Of a stretch of 64,000 nucleotides of DNA, positions 54,112-64,000 are shown one piece after another. This DNA is from Dasyornis broadbenti (lineage: Eukaryota; Chordata; Aves; Passeriformes; Dasyornithidae), in assembly GCA_013397935.1 (NCBI GenBank), contig VZRN01001162.1, forward strand, positions 1 through 64,000, given 5' to 3'. The translations under genes and the position numbers were made by a program. A model generated the notes under the pieces. It had not been told where the DNA came from. It saw only the letters and a program-made list of their open reading frames with translations, and did not search any database. How positions within the stretch are numbered: position 1 is the stretch's first letter; each line of letters begins with the position of its first letter.

Positions 54112-54384
54112 TGCACTTCGAGAGGAAGGGACAGGACACAGGGAATGGCTTCAAAATGCCAGAGGGCAGGGATAGATGGGATTCTGGGAAGGAATTCTTC
54201 CCTACAAGGGTGGGGAGACCCTGGGATGGAATTCCCAGAGAAGCTGTGGGTGACCCTGGATCCCTGGCAGTGTCCAAGGCCAGGCTGGACACTGGGGCTT
54301 GGAGCAGCCTGGGGCAGTGGAAGGTGTCGCTGCCATGGCATCCTTCAGTTCCCTTCCAGCCCAAACCATTCCACGACCCCAGGA
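54112..54384 (+). mobile_element. CR1 LINE 3' end fragment, sense
   Basis: In CR1 sense order: GAGGAAGGGACAGGACACAG, then GGAAGGAATTCTTCCCTACA, then CAGAGAAGCTGTGGGTGACC, GTGTCCAAGGCCAGGCTGGA, CAGTGGAAGGTGTC and CTTCCAGCCCAAACCATTCC. This covers about the last 270 bases of CR1 and is the best preserved copy in the window. It overlaps spurious open frames in this region. Confidence 0.93.
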
Positions 54385-55081
54385 CACACACGCAACGCTT
54401 TGCAGGAAGAGAAAATTTAAAATATTTTCGTTTGAATTTCGCTGCTTATCAGAGAGATTGCAGGGAGGGTATAAAGAGGGCATTGCACAGAGGGCACGGA
54501 AATCCAGAAATCAGGGAAGGACATTCCCAATCTCAAGAGCGGCTCAGAAAATCAGCAAGTGGGGTTCAGCCACACCCGGCAGGTGTCGGGCACAGGAAGC
54601 AGCTTTGCTGATAATCCCAATAATCCCCCAAAAAGAGATTTCCCCCCCAGCTCCACCCTGACTCTGCTGTTGCTGCTGCAGGTTTGGGGAGCCCCCGGTG
54701 CCCCCATCGGGGTGAAACCCGCAGGGCTCCCTGGGCAGCTCCTCCAGCTCCTGCTGGCGTTCCCTGCTCTCCATCCAAACCAGGATTCTCTGGGATTATG
54801 GTCACTGCCACGGGCAGTGCTCTGTGCTGCCAGCGAAGGGGAATAACGCTTCCAAACACTTGGATTTTAACAGCTCCTCGTGAGCTGTGGTTCTGCAGAC
54901 AAGTTTGATGAAAAGCCGCTAACTGGATTGAGTTTTCAGAGCAATCAGTCTCCCGAATGAAAGAAAATGTGAATGATGAGAGACAGAAGTAAACCCAAGC
55001 TGTTTTTTCCTTTGCTGTCTTACTCATCCCCTGGCTTCTGTTCTGTCCCTGTTTATTATTTTCAGAGTTGTTTTTTATAGG

Positions 55082-55098
55082 AAAAAAAAAAAAAAAAA
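55082..55098. repeat. Poly-A run
   Basis: A run of 17 consecutive A, preceded by TTTTTTATAGG. Simple repeat. Confidence 0.85.
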
Positions 55099-56253
55099 CA
55101 TTTTCGGAAATGTCCCCTCAGTACCACGACCTCAACCATTTCACCGAGTGGTGGAAACCCCTAAAAATACCCGCAGCCGCCCAGGGATCATCGTTTTCAT
55201 CACCCGCTCCCAGAGAGAGCGGCCGGAGCTGCCCTCGTCCCTGAGCTCTGGGCCTGCACCAGGGGATTCTCCAGAGCTGATGGCTTCACCGTCCCGCAGG
55301 GAAGGGATTTCGGGAGAAGTGCTCTGGCAGCGGCCGAATCCCAGCCGCGGAGGCCCTGCTGTGGGAGACCCAGCCAGGGAGGCGCTTGGAATCAAGGGAA
55401 CCTCTTAATTTTTTATTCTCACTGCACCTGGATGCCCGTGAAATGATTGTGTGGCTGCTCTGTGTTGCACTATATTTAAATGCACTGGTTTTAGATGCAT
55501 CTAATCTGGGAGATGTCAGGGTTCTGCAATTAGTGTTTTAACGTAGTTTTAAATTATTTCACATTATTAGGATTTATTATTTAGCATATTTCTTTTTTTT
55601 TTTTTCTCTGTTAATGTTTTAGATTAGTATTTTACCAGGCTTTCCTGCCCCCCTCTCCTGATTTTAATGATAAATTTCAGGCTGGGTGATGTGTGGAAAT
55701 CAGAATTTAAAATAAAGTTTAAAATTTAAAACAAATCTCAAACAAAAAATTTAAACCAAATTTTTTTCTCCTTTAAAAAAGAAAAGTTTTCTAACATCAG
55801 GTCTTTGCAAAGCAGGGATTGGTGCTTAGGGATCTTAATGGCATCATGAGTGATGGGTTTCTTTCAATTTTATTTATTTAATGTTACAATATTCATTACT
55901 CTTGACACAAAAATCCCTTGACTGATCCATGGAATGGCAGACGTCATCTCACTGAGTTCACATTTCCGTCTGCAAAAATATTTTATTAGAAGTTTTCCCA
56001 ACAACCGAGCGTGACTCTTGGGCAGTCCCCACAGAACGATTCATGTTCAAAGAGAATGAAATCCCACCCCCTCACCCATTTATTCGTTCCTTTAGAGTTC
56101 TTTAGTGCCTGGGAACAGAAGAGCAGAGGTAAAATGTTGGTGAAGTAAGAGAAGCACCACAGAAGAGAAGGCACAGTTTGTGTTCTGAACTCTGATAAAT
56201 GAAGATTACAGAGAATCACGAAATTGTGAGCCCATTTCCCTATTTCTCTCATT

Positions 56254-56300
56254 TTTCTCTTTTTTATTTTTTTTTTCCTGTGGTTTTTTTTTCAATTTTA
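56254..56300. repeat. T-rich low-complexity tract
   Basis: Several T runs of 6-10 bases separated by single A, C or G. Simple sequence. Confidence 0.8.
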
Positions 56301-57586
56301 GGAAATTAGAAGGGAAGAGAGGACAAAGAAACTGTTGCTAAATGGCCAAATATTTGATTTAAAGCCATTTTCTTTGCAGAACAGGAGTCCTCTGTTCTGC
56401 TCATACACAGAAATAATTTAATTTAACAACATAATAAACATTTAGAAAAGCATTAATATTTGATTAGGAAGTGATGTTATTATACCAGTGCCACTTCTTT
56501 TTAAAAAATATTGGCTTTAAAACGCTATGGATTAAACATCCAGAGGATAAAGTGTGAGCAGCGGTTGGAACTCCCAAAAACGGCTTGCAGAGAGGAATTC
56601 TTATGGGCCCTTAAATTAGTGCAAACACTGGATTTTAACAGCTCACAAGGAAAGCTTTAAAATGAATCCGGGTCAGTTCTGGTGTGTGAAAGGAATGGTG
56701 TGGAGGCGAAGAAAGAAAAAGGCAAATGGAAACCACAAAGGAGCAGCTCCAGTGAGAAATGCAGAGAAGAGTTTGCTGGGAAAGGCCGCAGCCTGATGGG
56801 CAGCGGTTTCTGGTATTTGTATTTTTGGTATCCAAGAAGGCAGAACTGGGAGCTGAGGGCAGCTTTCATCTTAAGCCTGGATTAGCAGCTCTTCTAGGCT
56901 GGGTTTTCATCTGATATTTGTGAAGAAATGCAAACCATTGAGGTGCTGCCTTTTGTTCCTGCCTTTTCTGTTTCAGGCAAATCCAGTGGCAGGGGCAAAT
57001 TAAAAGAAAATTAGGAACATTTAATTCTCAAAAGATTTTGGTCCGGACAAACTCATTTCCAAAGTGAGTTTTCCCCTGATTTGATGTTCCTGCAATTCTC
57101 TCTTGCCAAGAGTGCCCTTGTTTTTGCTACCAGTCTTTCATTCCAGCTCTGAAAAATGCATGTCTTTAGGGTCAGCCTGAACACACGAGCAGCAGAGGTT
57201 TTCAGCTTAAACTCGATTTAGTTTCACACCGATGTCAGAGAGCACAAGACGGCAGGGAGAGCTCTCCTCACCAAAGTCCAAAAGTCACAAAAGTTCTGCC
57301 GCCGGTGCGTCTGCAGTCACCGTTATTTATTCCCTCACAACCTCACCGTGTCTCTTTTCTCTTTCCATTACACACGAACACGATTTCAAACAGACAATTG
57401 AGGGGGAAAAAAAGTATTTTCAGTAGCACTTGGCATTCTTTGTTCCTCTCTCTTCAAGGCTAATGTGCTTTTCTAACAGAGGGGGGGCTGATGAGGCTCC
57501 TGCCATGATAAAATCCGGCCGTTTCCACCTGGGAATTGCCAGCCGGAGAGGAGGAGACAGACGCTCGTGTTCAAGGAAAGTTTCAC

Positions 57587-57814
57587 ATGACGTTAAAAGA
57601 AACCATCTGCTTTCTCTTTGTTGTTCTTGCCTGCGCACAGATTGTGTTTGCAGCTCCCGATTTACCACGTGGCCGTAACCTGCAGGACTCTCTGAAGCTC
57701 GGAGCTGCTTTTCCTGCTCGCAGAAGAACGCATCAAAGATGGGGAAGAAGCCATTTCCTTCTCATCGCTGTGCTCGGTTCTGTTTTCGCAACAGCTGCGG
57801 TAAAATCCAGCTGA
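57587..57814 (+). CDS. Unsupported small ORF with signal-peptide-like N-terminus
   Basis: 75 codons from an ATG at 57587. The N-terminus MTLKETICFLFVVLACAQ has a basic n-region, a strong hydrophobic core and a plausible cleavage at IVFA/APD. A second hydrophobic stretch, HFLLIAVLGSVFATAAV, lies near the C-terminus. The Kozak context is weak (C at -3), no known family was recognised, and no splice or poly(A) structure was identified. Most likely a chance frame; listed because its N-terminus is atypical for a random ORF. Confidence 0.1.
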   Translation: MTLKETICFLFVVLACAQIVFAAPDLPRGRNLQDSLKLGAAFPARRRTHQRWGRSHFLLIAVLGSVFATAAVKSS

Positions 57815-59107
57815 GGGGGATGAAAAGGAACGCAAGGCAGAGAAGGTGATTGATACCTTCTGCTCCAGCAGGGCTGGGGTTTGTTTTCTCTGCATGTGCA
57901 GAGTTTCTGGTCAGGACAGGCAAAGCAGGGATTCCTCTGCTGGGAGTGGAGGCTGAGGTTCCATGGAGTGAGGAACTTCAGTTGTGCTGGTGATGAAAAG
58001 ATCCCTGCCAGCCCCGGAGCTGCTTGCAGGGGTTCCCTGCAGCCCTTCCTGAGGAGCATTTCCTGAGCTCACTTCAGGGAGTGCTGCCCTGGGCACTGCA
58101 GGAGCAGTGAAGGCTGCAAATGCTCGCACCAAAAATTCCTGCCCTTGCTTTTCTGCTCAGCAGCATTTCCCTCTCCGATAGATGATCATAAACAAAATCC
58201 CAGCTTTCCAGGTGGATTTTCATTTGCTTGGCTGTGAAGAACTCACTCTGGTTTCACATTTTAGCAGAGCCCTCCTGCCTTTCCTTAAGGCCCTTCACGA
58301 TTCCTTCAGTCAGTGAAGAGCTCCAGGGACAGAGCCCAAGGCGGGCTTTTGCTGTGCCATTTATCCAGGATTGCCACAGAACACCCTGCAGGAACGCGGA
58401 TTTCCGATCTCAGGGTCACGCCTTTGGCTCCCCGTGCAGCCTGGTCTGGAGTCTGCCCCTTGCTGGGTTTTACATTTCTGGGTCTTTGTGACTTTCCAGC
58501 CATTGTGGCTGCCTGCCAAAATCCTGGCAGGACGAAGGCCCAACAGAAGGTGCTGAAACCAAACAATGGAATTTTTTTCCTCTGGATTGCAAGTCTGGGT
58601 GAACCTCTGGCTGAAATAACGCACTTCTGCGAGTCCTGCAGAGGCAGGAGATCGTTGAGGGTATTTCCCCTCCCTGTGCCATTCCCTGTCTCTTTTCTCC
58701 ATCTCCTGCGACTTGGGATGATTTGGGCTGGCACGTGAATGATCCCATCTGGACCATTATGATATCAGACATCTGCTACCCATCGAGATGTCAGCTTAAT
58801 TTGACAGGAAAGCATCGCCCAGCACATGCACAGGCACCAGCCAGAATGCTTCCTGACCTTTGGATATTTACTTGGAGGAATCAAATGCACATCAGATAAA
58901 ATCAGGATTAGGGGAAGTATGAAAAGGCGTGGTGTGGGTTTGTTACTCTCAGTGGATCTGGGAATTCAGGGAGGTTTTATTTTTATTCTTTTGCCATGGA
59001 AGTGACCTGCTCGCAGCGGGAATGACCAGGGAATTGCACAGCCACTGTTACTCCTTGGTGAAGGGACAAATTTCAGCAGATCCCTTGGGTATAATCTGCC
59101 ATCCAGT

Positions 59108-59300
59108 CATGGAATCACAGGATCATTTAGTGGGAAAAGCCCTCCAAGGCCACCGAGTCCAAGCTGTGCCCGATGCCCGCCTTGTCCCCAGCCCAGAGCT
59201 CTGAGTGCCACCTCCAGGTGCTCCTTGGACACCTCCAGGGATGGGCACTCCAAACCTCCTCTTCTTCCCAAGAAGAAATTCCTCCTGAATCCTCCTCCTT
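59108..59300 (-). mobile_element. CR1 LINE 3' end fragment, antisense
   Basis: Plus-strand words CATGGAATCACAGGATCATT, CCGAGTCCAAGCTGTGCCCG and GACACCTCCAGGGATGGGCA are the reverse complement of a CR1 3' end. The segment from the GAGTCC word through TGGGCACTCC is very similar to 31085-31315. Confidence 0.88.
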
Positions 59301-60762
59301 CTACTATATTTCCACTAGATTTCCACAAGATCAGAGCACACAGAACTGTGGGATAGATGACACCACTTCCAGCCCCTCCAATTCCCTGGAAACCAGAAGG
59401 ATTCCCCATGTTCACTCCAGTGAGGGAGGAGCTGAGTGCCGGACCATCAATGGTGCGTAAATTCTGATGAAAGAATATCCTGAAAATGAGCATGGGCTAG
59501 CATGGCAGGGCAGGCTGTGTTTTGGCAGGATTGGGAATTCTGAGAAATCTCCTAAATTAAAGCTGGCTGTGCTCAGTGACTGAAATAATTATTTTGTCAG
59601 AATAAAACACGACCAGAAATTGCTTTGCCACTCAGAACCATCAGCGAGTGCCACGAGGAGGAAGAGGAGGCCAGGGTGTTGTATGGTGGATTTTGATCAC
59701 TGCATTTGTAAAGCAGGTTTTGATTGTTGGAGGGATGGTCCTGGAAAACCAGACTTGTCCATCACGGGTGTCATTAAACAGAAAAACGGCTGAAGAGGGA
59801 ATATTTTTATTCTGAAGGAGCTCAGTCTGAGAAGAGAGGGAGCTGGCTGGTGTAATCAACTCGGAATGACAGGCTCAGGAATAGAAATGCAGCACGGGTT
59901 TAAATGTGTTCATCCCAAGGTGTCAAATCCACCTGGAATGTGCAGCCCAGCCTGGGGGAATGAAAGGGAAGAGCTCCAACCTAATGGGTTGAAAAAAGAG
60001 CACGGAGAGTAGAGACCTGCTCAGGAGTCGAGCTGAGTTAGGCTTTGCCAAAGGATCCTGAGGAGTGAAAGGCTTTTCAGCAATGGAAATAAAAGGAGAA
60101 CAAGAGGGAAGGTGGCCTGCTGGCAGTGAGAATGGGGTCAAGAGCAAAGATCATTTCGATATTAACCCCAAAATGGGGCTGGATTCCATTTCAGAGCAGG
60201 GACAGGAGCAGAGTGGGGGAATGTTCTGCCGTTCCTCACCACGAATCATCTTCAGAGCCCTGAGCGCTTCCTGCACGCCAGGGGAGGGAGCCCATTGATC
60301 TCCATCCCAGGGAGCTGAGAGGAGCAGTACTGGGAGCAGCAAGAGATCAGGCACTGATGGAACCTCCTGTGCACGGCCTGGGGGCTGGGAAGGGAAATCC
60401 ATCAGGGCAGGACCAGAACTGGGCTGTGACTGAGCTCACAGGGATGGAGAGAGGCACGGCAGGAGCACGGGAGAGCTCAGCACCTTCAGCTGAGCAGCCA
60501 CAAAGCTGAGAGGTTACAAAAATCCCATGATTTTCTCGTGGAACAGGGAGAAGGGAGGGAGAATTGCCTTTCAGCTGAAGAAAAATGGGACCAAAGAAAG
60601 CAAAAGAGAGATGAACACAGTGGCTGGATGTGAACCTGGGTGGGAACCTTCAGGACTATCTGGAGAGTGACCCCTGGTTAAGTGATGAATTCTCCTTTTC
60701 CATGGTTATTTCAATATTTCTGTGGTGGCTTCTCCTTCTTTAAATTGATGGGAAGGATGACA

Positions 60763-60860
60763 AACACAGAATCCTGGAAACACAGAATATTCTGAGTTGG
60801 AAGGATTATCGAGTCCAGCTCTTGAGTGAATGGCCCATCCAGGGATCAAACCCACAACGT
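60763..60860 (-). mobile_element. Probable CR1 LINE fragment, antisense
   Basis: CACAGAATATTCTGAGTTGG, then AAGGATTATCGAGTCCAGCT, then AGGGATCAAACCCACAAC match the antisense 3' end of a CR1 subfamily distinct from the others in the window. About 100 bases, quite diverged. Confidence 0.7.
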
Positions 60861-61844
60861 AAAATACATCAAAGTTTAGAATTTGTCAAATCTTTCCATT
60901 GACAGCAGAAAACTCCTCCTTTTTTCCAGGAATTTTTTTCCCTTTTTGCATTTAAAACCTAACTAATTACTGGTAGAAACATGGTAATGATCAGAACAAA
61001 AATTTTGAACCTTGCTTAGAGTCTGAATGAACTTTTTGTAAGTGTTTGATGGTTTGAATTCTGTTAAATCCCACCATGGCACAAACATCCCCCATTTTAA
61101 GAAGTTTGCAAGGATCAAAGCCGCGGAGTGAGTCTGAGCAGATGAAGCATGATCCTAAAAGTGTTCACAAGGAGGGAACCACCACAGGCGTTTAATCCTT
61201 TACAGCTCACAGGTACCTGGAGGTGTCTGATGTTCCTCCCTTCCCCACCGAGCCGGGAGCAGAGAGAAGCTCTCAGATAAAACTTCTCATCAAAAAGTTC
61301 AGGTTTTGCCGGATCAGATGCGAGCTCATTTCACGGGGCCGTGAAGCTCCTGCAGCTTTGTCACCGTAAATGCCATATTTTGTGGCCAGCCACCATGCAG
61401 CTCCTCTGAGCAGCAGTGACAGCTCTGACCTCCCTGTGGTCACTGCTCTGACAAATCCTGGGCTTTGCTTCATCCTGGATCCGCTGGAGAGCTCTGCCCA
61501 TTCCTTCCCCTTGCGCTGCGATGCCCTGGAAATGTCGGGAATTCATTTAACGTGGTGACCTTTCCCAACTGTCAGCCCACGGAATTTCCAGCTTTCCTGA
61601 GCATCTCTGGAGCTGCTGAGAGGCAGGAGGGAAGGAGGTTCCATGTGGGATCACGAGAGGTTTCCCGATGAACGGCAGTGCCAAGGAGAAGGACAATCCC
61701 CAGGAAAATGACAGATTTGGGGTTTGACATGTCTCCCAGGCCCTTTCCAAGTGAGCACTCACGGCTCTGAAATGCCTTGCACGTAAATGTATTTCCGAAA
61801 CCTCCTGGATTGTAGTTATTACAAAAATACTCACAGGAATTAGA

Positions 61845-62190
61845 ATATGGAAGCAGATAAAAGGCTCTATTTCAACAGTTTCATACTTTCTGCTACATAG
61901 ATTATGCTATTGAAATCTGACAAGTCGGCAATCAAAATAAAACACTGGCTTTGTTCAAAAGCAATAAAGATTCAGACTCTGCAACTGTGTGAAGCAGCTC
62001 CAGGAGAAAAAGGAACAGTCTGAGTATTTGGTTCTTGCCATTACAGTTTCTGTGGTCTCTCTGGGCACAAATGAGAGTGAGAATACTCTGATTATTGCTT
62101 TTTCTGACAGACACAGTGAATCCAACCCAATGTGTAGGTTTGAATTAACCCGTTTCATTTGGGGACCCATGATAAAACAGATCTGCCCAG
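61845..62190. promoter_or_regulatory. Candidate conserved non-coding block
   Basis: Repeat-free sequence flanked by GC-richer DNA. It includes CTTTGTTCAAAAG (SOX-like on both strands), GATTATGC and GATTATTGC (homeodomain/PBX-like) and ACAAATGAG. Inferred from texture. Confidence 0.22.
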
Positions 62191-62656
62191 ACAGATCTCG
62201 AGTTCATAAAGACAGAATTTTCAGTCAGCTGAGCTGCTTAATAGAAGGAGCCTCATGAAAGTCAGGAAAACTCTTTAGAATGAACTTGGAGAAAAGAAGA
62301 GGAGCTCTTTGAGAAACCTGAGGCAGCAGGAACACGTGTGAGCTGATTGGCAGCTCCGTGCCCCACTTTCACCCTGAATTCCCACCGTGCATGTTCAACA
62401 CACATCAGCATTTGCAAGTAGAGTCCTGCTGGTTATTTGTACTCATTTCTGCTCAGCCCCTGTCTGGTGTTTACAGATGCCCACGCAGCCGATACCTGTA
62501 CGTGCTGGCTACGTGAATGTTTTACTGATGGAGAAGATCTTCAGTTTTGTGTCCTCTGTCAAGTCTGTTTTACCCCTGCAAAGGGCTCTCCTCGTGACCT
62601 GAGCTGAGCCTGCAGACAGGGGTTGAGCACAAAGCACCCTGGGGCAGAAATGTCAG

Positions 62657-62915
62657 GATCATGGAATGGTTTGGCTTGGAAGGGACCTGAAGGATGATCC
62701 CATCCCACCCCCAGGGACACCTCCCACTGTCCCAGGCTGCTCCGAGCCCTGTCCAGCCTGGCCTTGGACACTGCCAGGGATGCAGGGGCAGCCTCAGCTG
62801 GACCAGGGCCTGCCCACCCTCACAGGCACGAGTTCCTTCCCAAAATCTCATCCAAACCTGCCCCCTGCCAGTTTGAAGGTGGCCTCCTCTGGATTTTCTG
62901 ATTCCTTCTGCCCCT
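62657..62915 (-). mobile_element. CR1 LINE 3' end fragment, antisense
   Basis: Plus-strand words ATCATGGAATGGTTTGGCTT, GGAAGGGACCTGAAGG, CAGGGACACCTCCCACTGTC, GTCCAGCCTGGCCTTGGACA and CAGTTTGAAGGTGG match the reverse complement of the CR1 3' end. It is of the same general type as the copy at 54112-54384 but in the opposite orientation. Confidence 0.93.
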
Positions 62916-64000
62916 GACAGAGCTCGTGCTGCAGCTGCTTGTGAAGAACAAACAGAATTTTCTTCCCAAAATCGAGTTCTTTTTCACTCTCCATTACCCT
63001 CACCATCCGTCTAGCAATTCCCCTTTTCAGTTTTAAAGGCCTTTTTTCCATGTGGGAAGATATCAGCCAAGAATTCCTAACCTGCCCTGTCAGCTGTCTG
63101 CTGGGGAGAGTGATTGATGCCCTGAACATTCTGCAAACTCCCAGCCAAGCTGTCTGCCACTGCTGCTTTGCCACTACAGCTGTTCCTGACCCAGCCAGGT
63201 CCTTCTTCACCTGCAGGTGCTTTATTTTACTTTAATTTCCTTATATAAAATAAAGGCATTGGAACTGTTTTGATTCAAGAACATTTCAGGTAGCACTGAA
63301 TACAGAAAATTTATTGCAATCAGGGCAGGTTTGTTTGCTTAATGAATTTTAAAAAAGAAGCGTGTATGAATTATAGATTTGAATTTTGGTTCCTGTGAAC
63401 AAGGCAGACGGTTTGGGACCCGTTTTTCACAGCTGCCATCACACAGGAGGCACCAGAGGAGCAGTTCTTTAGTTGAGGAGTGGAATTCCCCCAAAGGGAT
63501 GCCAGCCTCTGGAATAAATTCCTGACAATCTTCTAGTGAGGAGTCAAGGAAGCCAGACACAAAAATACCTTTGGAAGACTCGAATAAAGTTGCTAACAAG
63601 AGTTACCAGCTTTCAAAGATGAAACGAATTCCCCTGGTTAGAAGAAACACCGCCCTCCCCCCAAACCAGCATCATTTTTGCTGACAGATTGATTTTTTTG
63701 TCAAGCTGCCCCCATCTTGTCCATTACAAGTAAACTGGGAAAGCTGCTGCAAAGGTGGAAGAAATGGGAGGTGATGAATCCTTCACCTTTCAGCAGCTGT
63801 AATTCCAGGAGATCTGTGGCAGACCCGTGCTGTAAATACTGGGCTCAAACGCAGCAATTCCCTGTTCCGTGGAAGTGCTGTGGAATCCTGAGCAGGCAGG
63901 AGATCTCGGAGTGATTCCAGAACAATCCCTGGAGCTGCCTGCTCACCATGGGGGCTCGGGGAGGAAAGCAAACAGGATTCCCAGATAAGGGAGGAGCTGG
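62916..64000. other. Non-coding window end
   Basis: No gene or recognised repeat. The minus-strand frame 62848-63210 (120 codons) partly overlaps the CR1 fragment and is spurious. Short frames near 63717-63971 overlap on both strands. Confidence 0.5.

Larger units (their letters stand above)
54385..59107. other. Non-coding interval
   Basis: No firm gene. It contains a 17-base poly-A run at 55082-55098 and T-rich tracts at about 55592 and 56256. A signal-peptide-like small frame at 57587-57814 is listed separately. The GC-rich 58300-58740 part has overlapping frames on both strands without domains. Confidence 0.5.

Overview
The window looks like a single-copy stretch of a bird nuclear genome, probably a songbird or other neoavian. 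It has one vertebrate gene with consensus GT-AG introns and a CpG-rich first exon. Several degraded LINE fragments read like the 3' end of CR1, the dominant avian retroposon. There is no Alu, L1 or B-element sequence, and introns are short. One ambiguous base (N) at 9304 shows this is assembled genomic DNA.

Positions 1-4428 hold the coding part of a cerebellin gene, best matched to CBLN4. It has three exons on the + strand (2-253, 1572-1688, 4231-4428). The first exon is cut by the window start, so the initiator Met and about 13 signal-peptide residues are missing. The mature secreted C1q-family synaptic organiser is complete and intact. A 3' UTR follows, with candidate poly(A) signals near 5864 and 6686.

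From about 5.9 kb to 64 kb I find no convincing protein-coding gene. This fits the large gene desert that follows CBLN4 in vertebrates, where the next gene on that side is DOK5. That placement is from general knowledge of synteny and is not visible here. Open frames of 60-250 codons in this part have no recognisable domains, often overlap on both strands, and behave like chance frames.

The desert contains six CR1 fragments (about 16.2, 31.1, 51.6, 54.1, 59.1 and 62.7 kb) and a probable seventh at 60.8 kb. It has a 73-bp minisatellite with an alternating two-variant structure (42.38-42.74 kb) and a 9-bp tandem array (13.75 kb). Two copies of an unassigned 90-bp repeat face each other at 22.75 and 24.65 kb. 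There are also several small 12-24 bp tandem duplications, a perfect 24-bp palindrome (10.29 kb), long homopolymers including 36 T (35.65 kb), and a near-perfect RFX X-box palindrome (38.29 kb).

AT-rich, repeat-free blocks with clustered homeodomain, POU or SOX-like words are listed as candidate distal regulatory elements for CBLN4. These are inferences that need cross-species alignment. No RNA gene, CRISPR array, viral gene or new multi-gene system was found.
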